Part shown: piece after piece, positions 17,229 through 25,989 of the stretch
Numbering within the stretch: the first letter of the stretch is position 1
Layout of the letters: every line of letters begins with the position of its first letter
NCBI GenBank assembly: GCA_046309815.1
Contig: JBKCOJ010000010.1
Coordinates: 142,442-206,441, forward strand
Direction: 5' to 3'
Length of the DNA: 64,000 nucleotides
From: CAITNM01 sp021298215
GTDB taxonomy: Bacteria; Pseudomonadota; Alphaproteobacteria; Paracaedibacterales; CAITNM01
Made by a program: the position numbers and the translations under genes
The notes under the pieces: generated by a model
The model's database searches: none
What the model saw: the letters and a program-made list of their open reading frames with translations, nothing else
What the model was told of the DNA's origin: nothing

Positions 17229-17632
17229 CACTTTCCCAACTTCAACACGCACTCCCACTGCTGTGGCGTTATCGGCATTACCGAAAGACGTGATTGCTTG
17301 ATTAAGGGTAGATCTTGCAATTCTTTGGTTTGCTTAATTTGCTCCAGCGATACAGGCTTTTGTAACGCTTCTACATACTCTACATCAACCAAGCCAAAAT
17401 TCCCTGTTTCATCGGTAGGATCTGGCTTATAGGCCGAGCACACACGTACAATACCCATAATCTCTTTACCAACAACCGAATGATAGAAAAAGCAAAGATC
17501 ATCAATGTTCATTTGCCTTAAATTATTACGGGCCTGATAGTTTCGCACTCCATCCCAGCTAGTGATCTTTTTCCTAACCTGATCATTCCAAGACCATGCA
17601 CTTGGTTCCGATTTAATAAGCCAATATTGCAT
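17228..17632 (-). CDS. EVE-domain protein
   Basis: 134 residues, almost exactly one EVE domain (PUA-like fold). It starts MQYWLIKSEPSAWSW, the hallmark N-terminus with its KSEP motif, then has WDGVRNYQARNNLRQM and FYHSVVGKEIMGIVRV. EVE proteins bind modified bases in RNA or DNA; the ligand here is unknown. The ATG at 17632 overlaps the gpsA stop (TGATG), so it is translated from the gpsA transcript. It converges with the exported-protein gene at 16709. Confidence 0.9.
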   Translation of the reverse strand: MQYWLIKSEPSAWSWNDQVRKKITSWDGVRNYQARNNLRQMNIDDLCFFYHSVVGKEIMGIVRVCSAYKPDPTDETGNFGLVDVEYVEALQKPVSLEQIKQTKELQDLPLIKQSRLSVMPITPQQWECVLKLGK

Positions 17633-18624
17633 CACTCAAGCTCTCGATCATGTTGCGTGCTAAACAGCTCTTCAAGCACATCATCAATAGGTTTTTTTGC
17701 GTACAAAATATCATAAACAGCACAAATGATTGGCGCATGAATTTTATGCTTTCCTGCTAATTCAAAGGCAACTTTTGTCGTTGGCACCCCTTCAGTGATG
17801 TTTTTTCTGGTATTTAGTATCTCTTCCAAAGATAAACCATGCGCTAAAGAAATACCCAAGCTAGTGTTGCGCGATTTTTCGCTAGAGCAAGTCAGCATTA
17901 AATCGCCAATACCAGCAAGTGTTTGAGTGGTGTCTCTTTCTCCCCCTAAAGCACATATGATACGGCTTATTTCAACATTTGCACGTGTTATAAGCGTTGC
18001 TAAACAGTTTTGTCCAAAATTTTTACCCATCACAATACCTGCCGCAATGGCAATAACATTCTTTAATGCTCCTGCTAATTCAACGCCAATGACATCGTCA
18101 TACGCATATACGCGAAAAGCTTTATGCCGTAACACGTAGCTTATATTTTTAGCCAACTCTAAATCTTTAAAAGCAAGTGTTGAAGCAGCAGGCAAATCCT
18201 TAGCAATCTCATCCGCAAAGTTAGGCCCAGAAAGCATACCCACCGAATTTGGCAAAGATTCTTTAAAAATTTCTGAAATAGGCTTTTGTGTTTGAAGTTC
18301 TAGCCCTTTGCTGCAAACAACAATAGGACAGTCTTGGGGCATATGTGTGCTCAAGCATTCTATAAGTTCGCGACTTTGTTGCACCGGTGCTGTCCATAAA
18401 AGTAGTTTAGCTATTGCAATCTCAGCAACATCATTCGTAATAGATAACGTTTCCGGAATAGTTATTCCAGGTAAATAGGTAGACTCTCTATCAGCGCATA
18501 ATTTTTCTACATGCTCTTTGCGTCTTCCCCATAATGCAACGTTTTTACCAGCGTTATGAAGGCTGATAGCCAAAGCTGTGCCCCAAGCACCTGTACCAAT
18601 AATAAGAATTTTTGTATTTTCCAT
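17632..18624 (-). CDS. gpsA: glycerol-3-phosphate dehydrogenase (NAD(P)+)
   Basis: 330 residues. It makes sn-glycerol 3-phosphate from dihydroxyacetone phosphate for phospholipid synthesis. The dinucleotide loop is LIIGTGAWGTALA, the second half holds GVELAGALKNVIAIAAG with the catalytic Lys, and AGIGDLMLTCSSEKSRN follows. In-frame Met codons lie upstream (to 18675), but the start at 18624 (MENTK) gives the normal N-terminus just before the Rossmann fold. The EVE gene is coupled downstream. It is divergent from cmk, with 80 bases between the starts. Confidence 0.95.
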   Translation of the reverse strand: MENTKILIIGTGAWGTALAISLHNAGKNVALWGRRKEHVEKLCADRESTYLPGITIPETLSITNDVAEIAIAKLLLWTAPVQQSRELIECLSTHMPQDCPIVVCSKGLELQTQKPISEIFKESLPNSVGMLSGPNFADEIAKDLPAASTLAFKDLELAKNISYVLRHKAFRVYAYDDVIGVELAGALKNVIAIAAGIVMGKNFGQNCLATLITRANVEISRIICALGGERDTTQTLAGIGDLMLTCSSEKSRNTSLGISLAHGLSLEEILNTRKNITEGVPTTKVAFELAGKHKIHAPIICAVYDILYAKKPIDDVLEELFSTQHDRELE

Positions 18625-18704
18625 AGAGCGAATTGTGATAAATAAAAAAAGAACTTGCAAGTTTTTTTCAAACAAGGTTCTTTAAGAAAAAAGGAAAATA
18701 AAAA

Positions 18705-19361
18705 ATGTCATTTTCTGTTGCTATTGATGGGCCTGCTGGTGCTGGTAAGGGAACAATCGCAAAATTTTTAAGCGAAGAGTTTAATTTAAAGCACCTGGAT
18801 ACCGGCTTGTTATACCGAGAAGCAGCGCGGCTTGTGATTCAAGAAGGCGTGGATGTGCTAGATGTTGTGCATTTGGAAAAAATTGCTGAAAAAGTAAACA
18901 TTAATAATATAGCTGAAGAAAATCTCCGTAATGAGAAAGTTGCCTCCGTTGCTTCACAAGTAGCTGTTGTGCCGTCGCTTAGGCGTGTTCTAACGCAAAA
19001 AATGCGTGATTTTGCTACTAAAATAGAGAAAAAATACCAAGGAGCCGTACTGGATGGACGCGACGTGGGAACAGTTGTATTGCCAGATGCTGATATAAAG
19101 CTCTATATAACGGCCGATGAACAAGTTCGTGCATTACGCCGTACCAAAGAGCTTGATGAAGAAACTCTGGAAAAAGTTTTGGAAGAGATAAAACAACGCG
19201 ATCGGCGTGATCAACATCGTGAAGTAGCACCGATGAACGCAGCAGACGATGCCATTATTTTGGATACAACATTTCTAAGTATCGATGAAGCTTGTGAGAA
19301 AGCTGCTAAAATCGTGACGCAAGGAATGTCTGAAGTTCTAGTAAAAACAAAAATAAGCTGA
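18705..19361 (+). CDS. cmk: cytidylate kinase
   Basis: 218 residues. It phosphorylates CMP and dCMP. The P-loop is IDGPAGAGKGTIAKFL; LDTGLLYREAARL follows, then the conserved LDGRDVGTVVLPDADIK and RDRRDQHREVAPM segments of the substrate site. AAGGA lies upstream of the ATG at a normal distance. A bidirectional terminator follows immediately. In many Alphaproteobacteria cmk precedes rpsA; here an unrelated convergent gene lies downstream. Confidence 0.95.
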   Translation: MSFSVAIDGPAGAGKGTIAKFLSEEFNLKHLDTGLLYREAARLVIQEGVDVLDVVHLEKIAEKVNINNIAEENLRNEKVASVASQVAVVPSLRRVLTQKMRDFATKIEKKYQGAVLDGRDVGTVVLPDADIKLYITADEQVRALRRTKELDEETLEKVLEEIKQRDRRDQHREVAPMNAADDAIILDTTFLSIDEACEKAAKIVTQGMSEVLVKTKIS

Positions 19362-19405
19362 AAAAGAGCCTTCTTTAAGAATCTTAAAAAATAGAGGCTC
19401 TTTTT
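19361..19405. terminator. bidirectional terminator between cmk and the convergent gene
   Basis: AAAAAGAGCC (19361-19370) is the exact inverse of GGCTCTTTTT (19396-19405) around an AT-rich loop. Its A and T tails allow it to stop both cmk and the minus-strand gene ending at 19422. Confidence 0.75.
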
Positions 19406-19421
19406 CTTATTTAGTAAAGTT

Positions 19422-20480
19422 TTATTCAAGTCCTAGCATAGCAAGGATAAATTCTCCTGTACCAACAATTGCTCTCATGCTGAGCTCGATCGCTCTGTAA
19501 CTAAATAACTTAGGAATCCTTTTCCACATTGCGCTTGGATTATCAAGTTCATAACGTTGTAAAGTCCCCATGTACTTACTCGTACTCTCAATAAGGCCCA
19601 TGATATTTTCAAAAAGACCTCTGGATGTATGATCGGCACCATCAAGTACAATTCCAAGATCTATCATTTTTTGCATTACTTTGTGCAACGAGCGATAATC
19701 TGTAATATCTTGTGGATCTATATCTTTTAACCATTTTATCGCTAAAAATGCATTTGCAAAAACATTGCAATCAGAACCAATGCAGCTTTGCACACTTAAG
19801 TGATGATAGGTAATTATAGTCGTAGGACTTAATCGTATCCCAAGCTTTTTAAACCAATTATCGGTACCACCCGTAATAAAAGGTTCTGTTATTCTTTTAC
19901 TATCCTTTTTTCTATCTCTATATTCTAAACTGTCAAAAATATTGAAAAAAACGTGAATGTCTGCACCTGAGCGATGACATTCTAATTTTAAGTATTCAAC
20001 GTGATGCCCAAAGTATTCTGTTAGAATTGGTGCGTAAATAGTAACCTTTTGTGTGCTAGCGCTAGAGAACGCATGGCTGATAAGATGGGCATATAAATGA
20101 GTCGTAGAACCAGGATTTCGCAATGAATATCCTGTCCCATAAAGAATGCTCAGTTCATCTGATGAATTATTATAAACGAGATATTTTGCAAGGTCTCTGT
20201 TAGGGTTACTATCGTCTACTGCAGTTATATTTGATCTGTTAAGTTTTTCTTTAAAAGAACGAATCTCGCATCCTTTTCGAGTTGCGCATAAATTTTCTAA
20301 GCGTTCCTCATTCGTGAAGCTTCCCCCAAAAAGAGTAAAGGCAAGGTATTCTCCGCCTGTTACTGGTTGTCCTGTAGTTTTCTGAATGCGATCGAGATGT
20401 TCTTGTAATTCACCATCTATGCCTGAAGCTTTAAAAAATATAAAGGCTAGGATTAAACAAAACGTTTTCATAGTTTTCAT
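19422..20480 (-). CDS. exported protein with CE-clan cysteine-peptidase-like motifs
   Basis: About 352 residues, starting with a Sec signal peptide (MKTFCLILAFIFFKASG). There is no family I can name with certainty. A possible catalytic set of the CE clan (Ulp1/C48 or YopJ/C55 type) can be read: His159-His160 at the start of a strand (HHVEYLKLE), Asp183 at the end of the next (FFNIFDS), Gln231 and Cys238 in VQSCIGSDCNVFANAF. That order and rough spacing (H, about 23 residues to D, about 55 to C, with Q seven before C) match the clan, where members remove or add modifications on host proteins. The signal peptide is unusual for such enzymes in pathogens. The ATG at 20480 is chosen over one at 20522 because it fits the signal peptide. 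The activity is inferred. Confidence 0.6.
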   Translation of the reverse strand: MKTMKTFCLILAFIFFKASGIDGELQEHLDRIQKTTGQPVTGGEYLAFTLFGGSFTNEERLENLCATRKGCEIRSFKEKLNRSNITAVDDSNPNRDLAKYLVYNNSSDELSILYGTGYSLRNPGSTTHLYAHLISHAFSSASTQKVTIYAPILTEYFGHHVEYLKLECHRSGADIHVFFNIFDSLEYRDRKKDSKRITEPFITGGTDNWFKKLGIRLSPTTIITYHHLSVQSCIGSDCNVFANAFLAIKWLKDIDPQDITDYRSLHKVMQKMIDLGIVLDGADHTSRGLFENIMGLIESTSKYMGTLQRYELDNPSAMWKRIPKLFSYRAIELSMRAIVGTGEFILAMLGLE

Positions 20481-20666
20481 AAAAATTACCAAAAATAGCA
20501 ATAAAGTATATATATGTTGCAAAAATACAAATTACAAGCACAATGTTGGTTGCTATTCAGGGTTATTGCAATTCGTTAATCTGAGATTAAAAGTTTACAT
20601 CTTCTAGACATATATAGGTCAGTTTTAAAACTTGCTTATCTAAAAGATAATCCCTATATCTAATTC

Positions 20667-21752
20667 ATGACAAAAATTAATATTATTGGCCAAAGCCGAG
20701 AGGCGCTAAATGCTCAATTCGTGGAATTGGGCTTACCTTCTTTTCGTGTTCAGCAGGTTTGGAATTGGCTTTATCATCATGGGGTGCGCAATTTTGACGC
20801 CATGACAAATATTGCAGCGCCTGGTCGAGAAATTCTTTCGAATTTTTACACCATTGAGCGCCCACACGTCGCGCAAGCTCAAGCATCTACCGATGGAACA
20901 CAAAAATGGCTTTTGCGTTTTTCTGACAATCAAGAAGCCGAAACTGTCCATATCCCAGAAGTTGATCGCGGTACACTTTGTATTTCCTCTCAAGTTGGCT
21001 GTACGCTGACCTGCTCGTTTTGCCATACCGGTACGCAAATGTTGGTGCGTAATTTAACCTCGGCAGAAATAGTGGGGCAGGTTATGGTGGCGCGTGATGT
21101 GTTTAACGAATGGCCAACGCCTATTGGTAATCGCCACATTAGCAATGTGGTCCTGATGGGCATGGGTGAGCCTTTATATAATTATGAAAATGTAGCAACC
21201 GCCATTAAAATTCTAACGGATGAAAAAGGTATTAATTTATCAAAGCGCAAAATTACCCTTTCCACCTCAGGTGTCGTGCCGATGATTGAACAATGCGGTC
21301 GTGATCTTGGTGTAAGCCTTGCGATTTCTCTTCATGCTGTGACCGATGAATTGCGTAATGAACTTGTGCCTCTTAATCGCAAATACCCTATAAAGGAACT
21401 ACTAGAAGCTTGTCGTCAGTACCCAAACCTTAGTAACGCGCGCCGTATTACTTTTGAATACGTGATGCTGAAAGGCGTGAATGATTCGGTAGCAGAGGCA
21501 AGAAAACTTGTGCAGCTTATCAAAGGAATTCCTGCGAAAATTAACTTAATCCCATTTAATCCATGGCCAGGTAGCCCGTATGAGTGTTCAACACCACAGG
21601 CAATTTCAGCTTTTGCAGAAGTTGTGTATCGCGCTGGTTATGCATCTCCCGTGCGTACACCAAGAGGGCGTGATATTTTGGCTGCGTGTGGTCAATTAAA
21701 ATCGGAAAGCATGCGCCAGCGCAAATCTAAATGTAGTTCAGAAGCAGCTTAA
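20667..21752 (+). CDS. rlmN: dual-specificity RNA methyltransferase RlmN
   Basis: 361 residues. This radical SAM enzyme makes m2A2503 in 23S rRNA and m2A37 in some tRNAs. The cluster motif is CTLTCSFCHTG (CxxxCxxC), and the catalytic C-terminal cysteine is in ILAACGQL. The N-terminal helix-hairpin region FRVQQVWNWLYHHG is typical. Its stop codon overlaps that of the convergent EamA gene on a shared TTAA. Upstream lies a 144-base AT-rich gap in which a promoter is likely but not clear. Confidence 0.96.
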   Translation: MTKINIIGQSREALNAQFVELGLPSFRVQQVWNWLYHHGVRNFDAMTNIAAPGREILSNFYTIERPHVAQAQASTDGTQKWLLRFSDNQEAETVHIPEVDRGTLCISSQVGCTLTCSFCHTGTQMLVRNLTSAEIVGQVMVARDVFNEWPTPIGNRHISNVVLMGMGEPLYNYENVATAIKILTDEKGINLSKRKITLSTSGVVPMIEQCGRDLGVSLAISLHAVTDELRNELVPLNRKYPIKELLEACRQYPNLSNARRITFEYVMLKGVNDSVAEARKLVQLIKGIPAKINLIPFNPWPGSPYECSTPQAISAFAEVVYRAGYASPVRTPRGRDILAACGQLKSESMRQRKSKCSSEAA

Positions 21753-22651
21753 CTTTTTCTTCTCTTATTTCTATATTCAATGCGAATCAGCCAAGCATAA
21801 CTAAGCAAAATAACGCTGCCTCCTAGTACTGTGGTAAGCGGAGGCAGTTCTGCAAAGAAAATAACGCCAGCAAAAATATTGATGGGGAATCTTGCATATT
21901 TAAAAGGTGCGATAAAGCTTGTATGAGCGTATGTATATGCTTCGATGATACATGTTTGCGTTAACATATAGCTGCATCCTATAACTGCTAATTTTAGTAT
22001 TTCAGAGGAAGGTGGAAAAATCCACGGCGTATATAATTGGCTTAATAATGCAAATAAAGCCATGAAACTTAGAAGATAAATTAGCGTGGTTTGCGAGGAA
22101 TCATCCTTTGATAAACGTTTTACAAATAATGAAGATGCGGAAAAAAAGAAAGCTGATAAAAGAGGTAAGAAGGCATAATAGCTGAAAATTTTTTGGCTTG
22201 GATGCAGAATTAGCATTACTCCTGCGAATCCCGCGATGATAGCAATCCAGGCTTTGAGGTGAAATTTTTCTTTAAAAAAAAGCATTCCCCCAAGGCTTGT
22301 AAAAAAAGCGCTTGTAATTGAAAGGGCTGATGATTCGGCTAATGGAAGATACATAACCGCGCTGATCCATGCCCAACTACCAAGTGCACCTGAAAGGCCT
22401 TTCAGACCATGAATAGGCAAAATAGACGTTTTAAAAAAAGAAAAAAAACGTTGTCTGTAAATCGCTAAAAGTATTAATAACCCAGCAAGGCACTTAAAAA
22501 AAAGGATTTCCATCGGTGGTAATTCTTTAGAAATGCTATGGGTTGTAGCGCTTGTTGTGGTGGATGCTATGGTGGAGAGCACAATAAGTATGCCTCCGTA
22601 CACGTTATCGGAAAAAAATTTTTTGCAAAAATTATGAAGAACGTTATGCAT
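21749..22651 (-). CDS. EamA/DMT-family transporter
   Basis: About 300 residues with ten predicted membrane helices in two EamA repeats (about 15-140 and 155-290), such as the ILIVLSTIASTTTSATTH helix and the FIAPFKYARFPINIFAGVIFF segment of the second repeat. DMT exporters move amino acids, S-adenosylmethionine or other metabolites; some intracellular bacteria use relatives as SAM importers. The specificity here cannot be read. The ATG at 22651 overlaps the upstream MFS gene by 8 bases and has AAAGAG just before it. Confidence 0.85.
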   Translation of the reverse strand: MHNVLHNFCKKFFSDNVYGGILIVLSTIASTTTSATTHSISKELPPMEILFFKCLAGLLILLAIYRQRFFSFFKTSILPIHGLKGLSGALGSWAWISAVMYLPLAESSALSITSAFFTSLGGMLFFKEKFHLKAWIAIIAGFAGVMLILHPSQKIFSYYAFLPLLSAFFFSASSLFVKRLSKDDSSQTTLIYLLSFMALFALLSQLYTPWIFPPSSEILKLAVIGCSYMLTQTCIIEAYTYAHTSFIAPFKYARFPINIFAGVIFFAELPPLTTVLGGSVILLSYAWLIRIEYRNKRRKS

Positions 22652-23807
22652 GCTCTTTTGATAATTTATAAAAATATAGTCCAGCAAGACTTGTAAAAAT
22701 CAGACCACCATAGAAAGCGCCGCTCTGGAAGTGCTCTGCTAAAAATCCTGCGATTGTATTTCCAAGTAATACTGCAACACCAGTTGTTAAGTAATACATG
22801 GCGAAGGCTGTTCCTCGCAAGTGAGAAAGGGTGTTTTCAGCAATTAAGGCGGCTAATACGCCGTGCGTCATTCCCATATGCAGGCCGCAAAGCATAAAAC
22901 CTAAAATAATCCAATATTTGTTGGGGGCCATAATCATAATGCAATTTGCTAAAATAAGAACAAGCAAGCCAAGTAGTAAAACGCGCAGTTTGCTAGTTTT
23001 ATCCGCAAACCTACCCATAGGCCATGCGGTATTTGCGCACACTATATTATAGGCAACAAATAGAAGGGGAATTAGCGCTACTGACCAATCATAATCTTTT
23101 GCGCGTAAGTTTAAGAATGCTTCGCTGAATCGTGCTTGCATCAAAATAAAAATGCCGCCAAGAATTTGCCAATAGCGTTTTGGTAAATTACGTACTTCAG
23201 CCCAATGCCAGGTTACTTGCTTTTTTATGGCTTTATTATCATGCACAAATCGATACAAAACAATTAAAGCAAAAATGCCAGGTAGAATAGAAAACCAAAA
23301 TACCACGCGATAATTTTGAGTGAGCGCAAATAAGCCTGATGCTAATGCTCCGCCAACCACAAAGCCTGCTGTTTCTAAAGTGTAACGCATGCCATAGGAG
23401 GCTCCTTGGCTAGATTTAGGGCTGATATCAGCAATAAGGGCATCTGAAGGTGCGGAGCGTACGCCCTTGCTTAGTCTATCAAGAGTTCGTGCCCAAAAAA
23501 TGGACCACACACCTGAAGATAGTGCAAACAAAGGTTTAACCGCAGCGGTGCCAAGGGTGCCTATTAGAATCAGTGATCTTCTTGTTTTGAATAAATCACT
23601 GAACACGCCTGAGAAAACTTTTGCCAAAAAAGCGGTGAATATTGCCACCCCTTCAATAAATCCAAGCGTCGTTTTTGAAACTTTTAACTCATCAGTTAAA
23701 AAAGTCGGGAGGAGAGAAAAAACCATTAATGAAGCTACGCTCCACAAAAACGTTACCCAGCAAACAGCCCATAACGTTTTTTTATCTGCACTAGAAATAG
23801 AATCCAA
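22644..23807 (-). CDS. MFS transporter
   Basis: 387 residues with 12 predicted helices. The loop 2-3 motif of the major facilitator family is visible as GVFSDLFKTRRSLILIG, with a second-half counterpart GRFADKTSKLRVLLLG. The substrate is not evident; sugar phosphates, organic acids and drugs are all possible. It is the first gene of a two-transporter operon with the overlapping EamA gene. A two-transporter unit fits a bacterium that trades metabolites with a host, but that is context only. Confidence 0.85.
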   Translation of the reverse strand: MDSISSADKKTLWAVCWVTFLWSVASLMVFSLLPTFLTDELKVSKTTLGFIEGVAIFTAFLAKVFSGVFSDLFKTRRSLILIGTLGTAAVKPLFALSSGVWSIFWARTLDRLSKGVRSAPSDALIADISPKSSQGASYGMRYTLETAGFVVGGALASGLFALTQNYRVVFWFSILPGIFALIVLYRFVHDNKAIKKQVTWHWAEVRNLPKRYWQILGGIFILMQARFSEAFLNLRAKDYDWSVALIPLLFVAYNIVCANTAWPMGRFADKTSKLRVLLLGLLVLILANCIMIMAPNKYWIILGFMLCGLHMGMTHGVLAALIAENTLSHLRGTAFAMYYLTTGVAVLLGNTIAGFLAEHFQSGAFYGGLIFTSLAGLYFYKLSKEHA

Positions 23808-23871
23808 GAATACTCTCAGTCTTTATTTTCATCATATCATAAGGGATTTATGTGTTATTGGCAAAGAACCG

Positions 23872-24261
23872 TTATTTTTTATTTACAATTAGATGAAATA
23901 AAGAAGTAAAAGAGCTTAAGCGCTCTGCATACCTAATATTGGGTTCATTTATTGTGTTAGGTAATTCTAGCAACTCTTCCAAAGAGTAGTCTTTTAAAAA
24001 GCTATCTACTAAAGCTTGCAAAAATTCTTTCGTATCGAATTCTGCTAAGCAGCGCGATACACAATAACCATTAAAAAGATCCTGAAATTCCTTTTCATAC
24101 GTTTGTATTGCTTTTTTATGAGAAGTTAGATGAATAGGTACTTTGCCGTGTGTTGAATCTGGATTTGAAAAATCATCAGTATCTTCAGATGCATATAAAA
24201 AATAAGAAAATTCAATCACTAATAGAAAGCTAATAACTGACTTAAAAATCGCAAAATACAT
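23872..24261 (-). CDS. small exported protein of unknown function
   Basis: About 129 residues. A Sec signal peptide (AIFKSVISFLLVIEFSYFLYA) is followed by an acidic, helical domain containing a Cys pair (YCVSRCLAEF) that could form a disulphide after export, and no motif I recognise. The ATG at 24261 has AGGGG eight bases upstream; an upstream in-frame ATG at 24303 would hide the signal peptide. It starts just downstream of the next minus-strand exported gene (ending 24272), so the two look like one operon. Confidence 0.7.
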   Translation of the reverse strand: MYFAIFKSVISFLLVIEFSYFLYASEDTDDFSNPDSTHGKVPIHLTSHKKAIQTYEKEFQDLFNGYCVSRCLAEFDTKEFLQALVDSFLKDYSLEELLELPNTINEPNIRYAERLSSFTSLFHLIVNKK

Positions 24262-24271
24262 TTTGCCCCTT

Positions 24272-25150
24272 TTATAAACTTGCCACTTCCTTCTTTCGAG
24301 CAATCAAAATATTAGTGGGAACTTTTCTGCATCCGTATCCAAAACAAACATTTAGCGCAGGTTTATTTAAGCTTTCGCTGTATGCTTTGAAACTTAATTG
24401 CTCAAAACCTCCAGGAAATTTATACGGCATTAAGTATTGACCGTGCAAGTCCAAAGTGAAACGATCTTTTAAAAATTCAAACGGAATGCCGGTGCTGTCT
24501 TGCACAAAAATGTTGGCGTTTTCCAACATAAAGTTTCTAAACGTTTTAAATTTCTTTTGATGAGGAAGGTACGAGGCAGCTTTAAATAGCACAGCGTCAA
24601 ATGGCTTAAGTGAGGCTAAAAATTCTAGATTAATTTGATCATTATCAAGTCCTGACTTGTAATATCTAATAAGGCGCTGTTTATCATTGTACGTGAAAGT
24701 CAGCTGTACAGCATTTGATTTTCCATCAATAGCTTTTACGGCGATATTTGTGGCTCCTAAATTTTCAAGCTGTTTTAAAATAATCGTGGTAACGTTTCTT
24801 ACGCCCGATGCCATTTGATCCGTAATAAAGAAGCTACGCTTGTATAGTGAGGACAAGTTGCTAAGGGATTGGTTGTCTAGCTCTACGGGAAAATCATCGA
24901 CAGGCTGCGCTGGTTCGAGTCCCATCAATGTTAGTGTTTCAAAATCAGGAAACATTAATAAAGGGTAAGTGACATCTGGACCGCCGAATGGATAAAACAC
25001 ATGGGGCCCTACGTTTTTAAGATATTTATTTCCAAACTCAACCAAATTTGGTTGTTGTTTAGCTTTAAAGTTATCAAAAAGAGGACCAGCGAAAAGAATA
25101 TTAATGCTTAGCCCTATTAAATATATCCAGCGCAATAAGTTCGATTTCAT
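24272..25150 (-). CDS. exported protein of an unnamed family (292 aa)
   Basis: A signal peptide (residues about 1-21, WIYLIGLSINILFAGP) precedes a globular domain without other membrane segments. A conspicuous stretch HVFYPFGGPDVTYPLLMF followed by LTLMGLEP looks like the signature of a conserved bacterial family, but I cannot attach a function. A Cys pair near the C-terminus (VCFGYGCRK) could be oxidised outside the cytoplasm. It is the first of two exported genes on this strand. It could be a host-directed or envelope protein; nothing decides between them. Confidence 0.75.
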   Translation of the reverse strand: MKSNLLRWIYLIGLSINILFAGPLFDNFKAKQQPNLVEFGNKYLKNVGPHVFYPFGGPDVTYPLLMFPDFETLTLMGLEPAQPVDDFPVELDNQSLSNLSSLYKRSFFITDQMASGVRNVTTIILKQLENLGATNIAVKAIDGKSNAVQLTFTYNDKQRLIRYYKSGLDNDQINLEFLASLKPFDAVLFKAASYLPHQKKFKTFRNFMLENANIFVQDSTGIPFEFLKDRFTLDLHGQYLMPYKFPGGFEQLSFKAYSESLNKPALNVCFGYGCRKVPTNILIARKKEVASL

Positions 25151-25320
25151 AAAATTTGTTTTAATTTTTCCAGATTAGAGCTTAGCACGTGAAACGTTAA
25201 AAACCTTTTAACAAAATGCTTTAGGCTTTAATTATCTTGAAATGCCCGAGTTTATCTTTGAATTTATGCCAAAATTACGTCTAATTTGCAATTGGGCTGC
25301 GGTGGAGTGTTTAAGGATTG

Positions 25321-25360
25321 ACGAGAAAGATTAAAAGCGCAAAGCTCTAATCCTTCTCGT
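25321..25360. repeat. 13-bp inverted repeat downstream of the DksA-like gene
   Basis: ACGAGAAAGATTA (25321-25333) pairs with TAATCCTTCTCGT (25348-25360) with one mismatch and a 14-base loop. It lies 11 bases past the stop of the DksA-like gene. No T-run follows on the minus strand, so it may be a 3'-end stabilising hairpin rather than an intrinsic terminator. Confidence 0.5.
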
Positions 25361-25370
25361 TAATATTATA

Positions 25371-25772
25371 TTAGTGTCGCGATAACTCATTTTCCTCCTG
25401 TGCATCTAAACAGTATGCTGTATAAGGAGCGGCAATAAGACGGTTTACGCCGATGGGTTCTCCCGTTACGACGCAATATCCATAGTTTCCACATGCAAGC
25501 CGTTGTAGGGCTAATTCTACTTGTCGGCATAATTGTTTTTCGTGTTCATGAAAGACATGATGGTTGAAGCGCAAATTTTCTGTTGTCCCTTGATCTATCA
25601 AATCTGATTCATGATCCGTATGAGCAAGAGCAATAGCTGTGCAAAAATGATCTTCCTCAATATATTTCTGCAGTTCCTGAACTAATAAGCTTTGGAAAAA
25701 ATTCTTCATTTGTGCGGACATATACACAGGGTCCTGCAAAGGGTTATATGTTTGTCGATTAGCTTTTGCCAC
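25371..25772 (-). CDS. dksA: DksA/TraR-family RNA polymerase regulator
   Basis: About 133 residues: a long coiled-coil helical hairpin followed by a degenerate zinc-finger end (GNYGYCVVTGEPIGVNRL ... YCLDAQEENE). DksA binds the RNA polymerase secondary channel and, with ppGpp, tunes stable RNA and amino acid promoters. The four-Cys finger of E. coli DksA is reduced to two cysteines here, as in many alphaproteobacterial forms with CEETGEPI. Three starts compete: ATGs at 25808/25805 with AAGAGA upstream, an ATG at 25784, and a GTG at 25772 preceded by GGAGG with five-base spacing. The GTG gives the usual length. It is transcribed away from the methyltransferase gene. Confidence 0.85.
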   Translation of the reverse strand: MAKANRQTYNPLQDPVYMSAQMKNFFQSLLVQELQKYIEEDHFCTAIALAHTDHESDLIDQGTTENLRFNHHVFHEHEKQLCRQVELALQRLACGNYGYCVVTGEPIGVNRLIAAPYTAYCLDAQEENELSRH

Positions 25773-25934
25773 AAAAACCTCCATAGGCAATATTAATGCG
25801 TGCATCATAATCTCTTTTGTGTGGTTATCAAGCTGGATAATTATACAGGTTTGCCATTTAATTATTAGAAGGGAAATTCCTAATAAATAGCAGATTCATT
25901 GAATTTATTGAAACTAGACAATCATCCAGACTTG

Positions 25935-25940
25935 TATAAT
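25935..25940 (+). promoter_or_regulatory. predicted -10 element
   Basis: TATAAT at 25935-25940 lies about 50 bases before the TTG start of the exported methyltransferase. A TTGAAA upstream is spaced 21 bases away, longer than ideal, so the -35 is uncertain. Confidence 0.35.
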
Positions 25941-25989
25941 TTGCCAGGATAGACATTCCCTTCTTTTCGTGCGACTAAGGACGTAATAA

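Noticed and set aside
17220..17432. Plus-strand frame over the EVE gene
   Set aside because: It is a shadow of the EVE frame, which has clear family motifs on the minus strand.
23467..23892. Plus-strand 141-codon frame over the MFS gene
   Set aside because: It is a reverse-strand shadow of transmembrane coding sequence; no domain or ribosome site.
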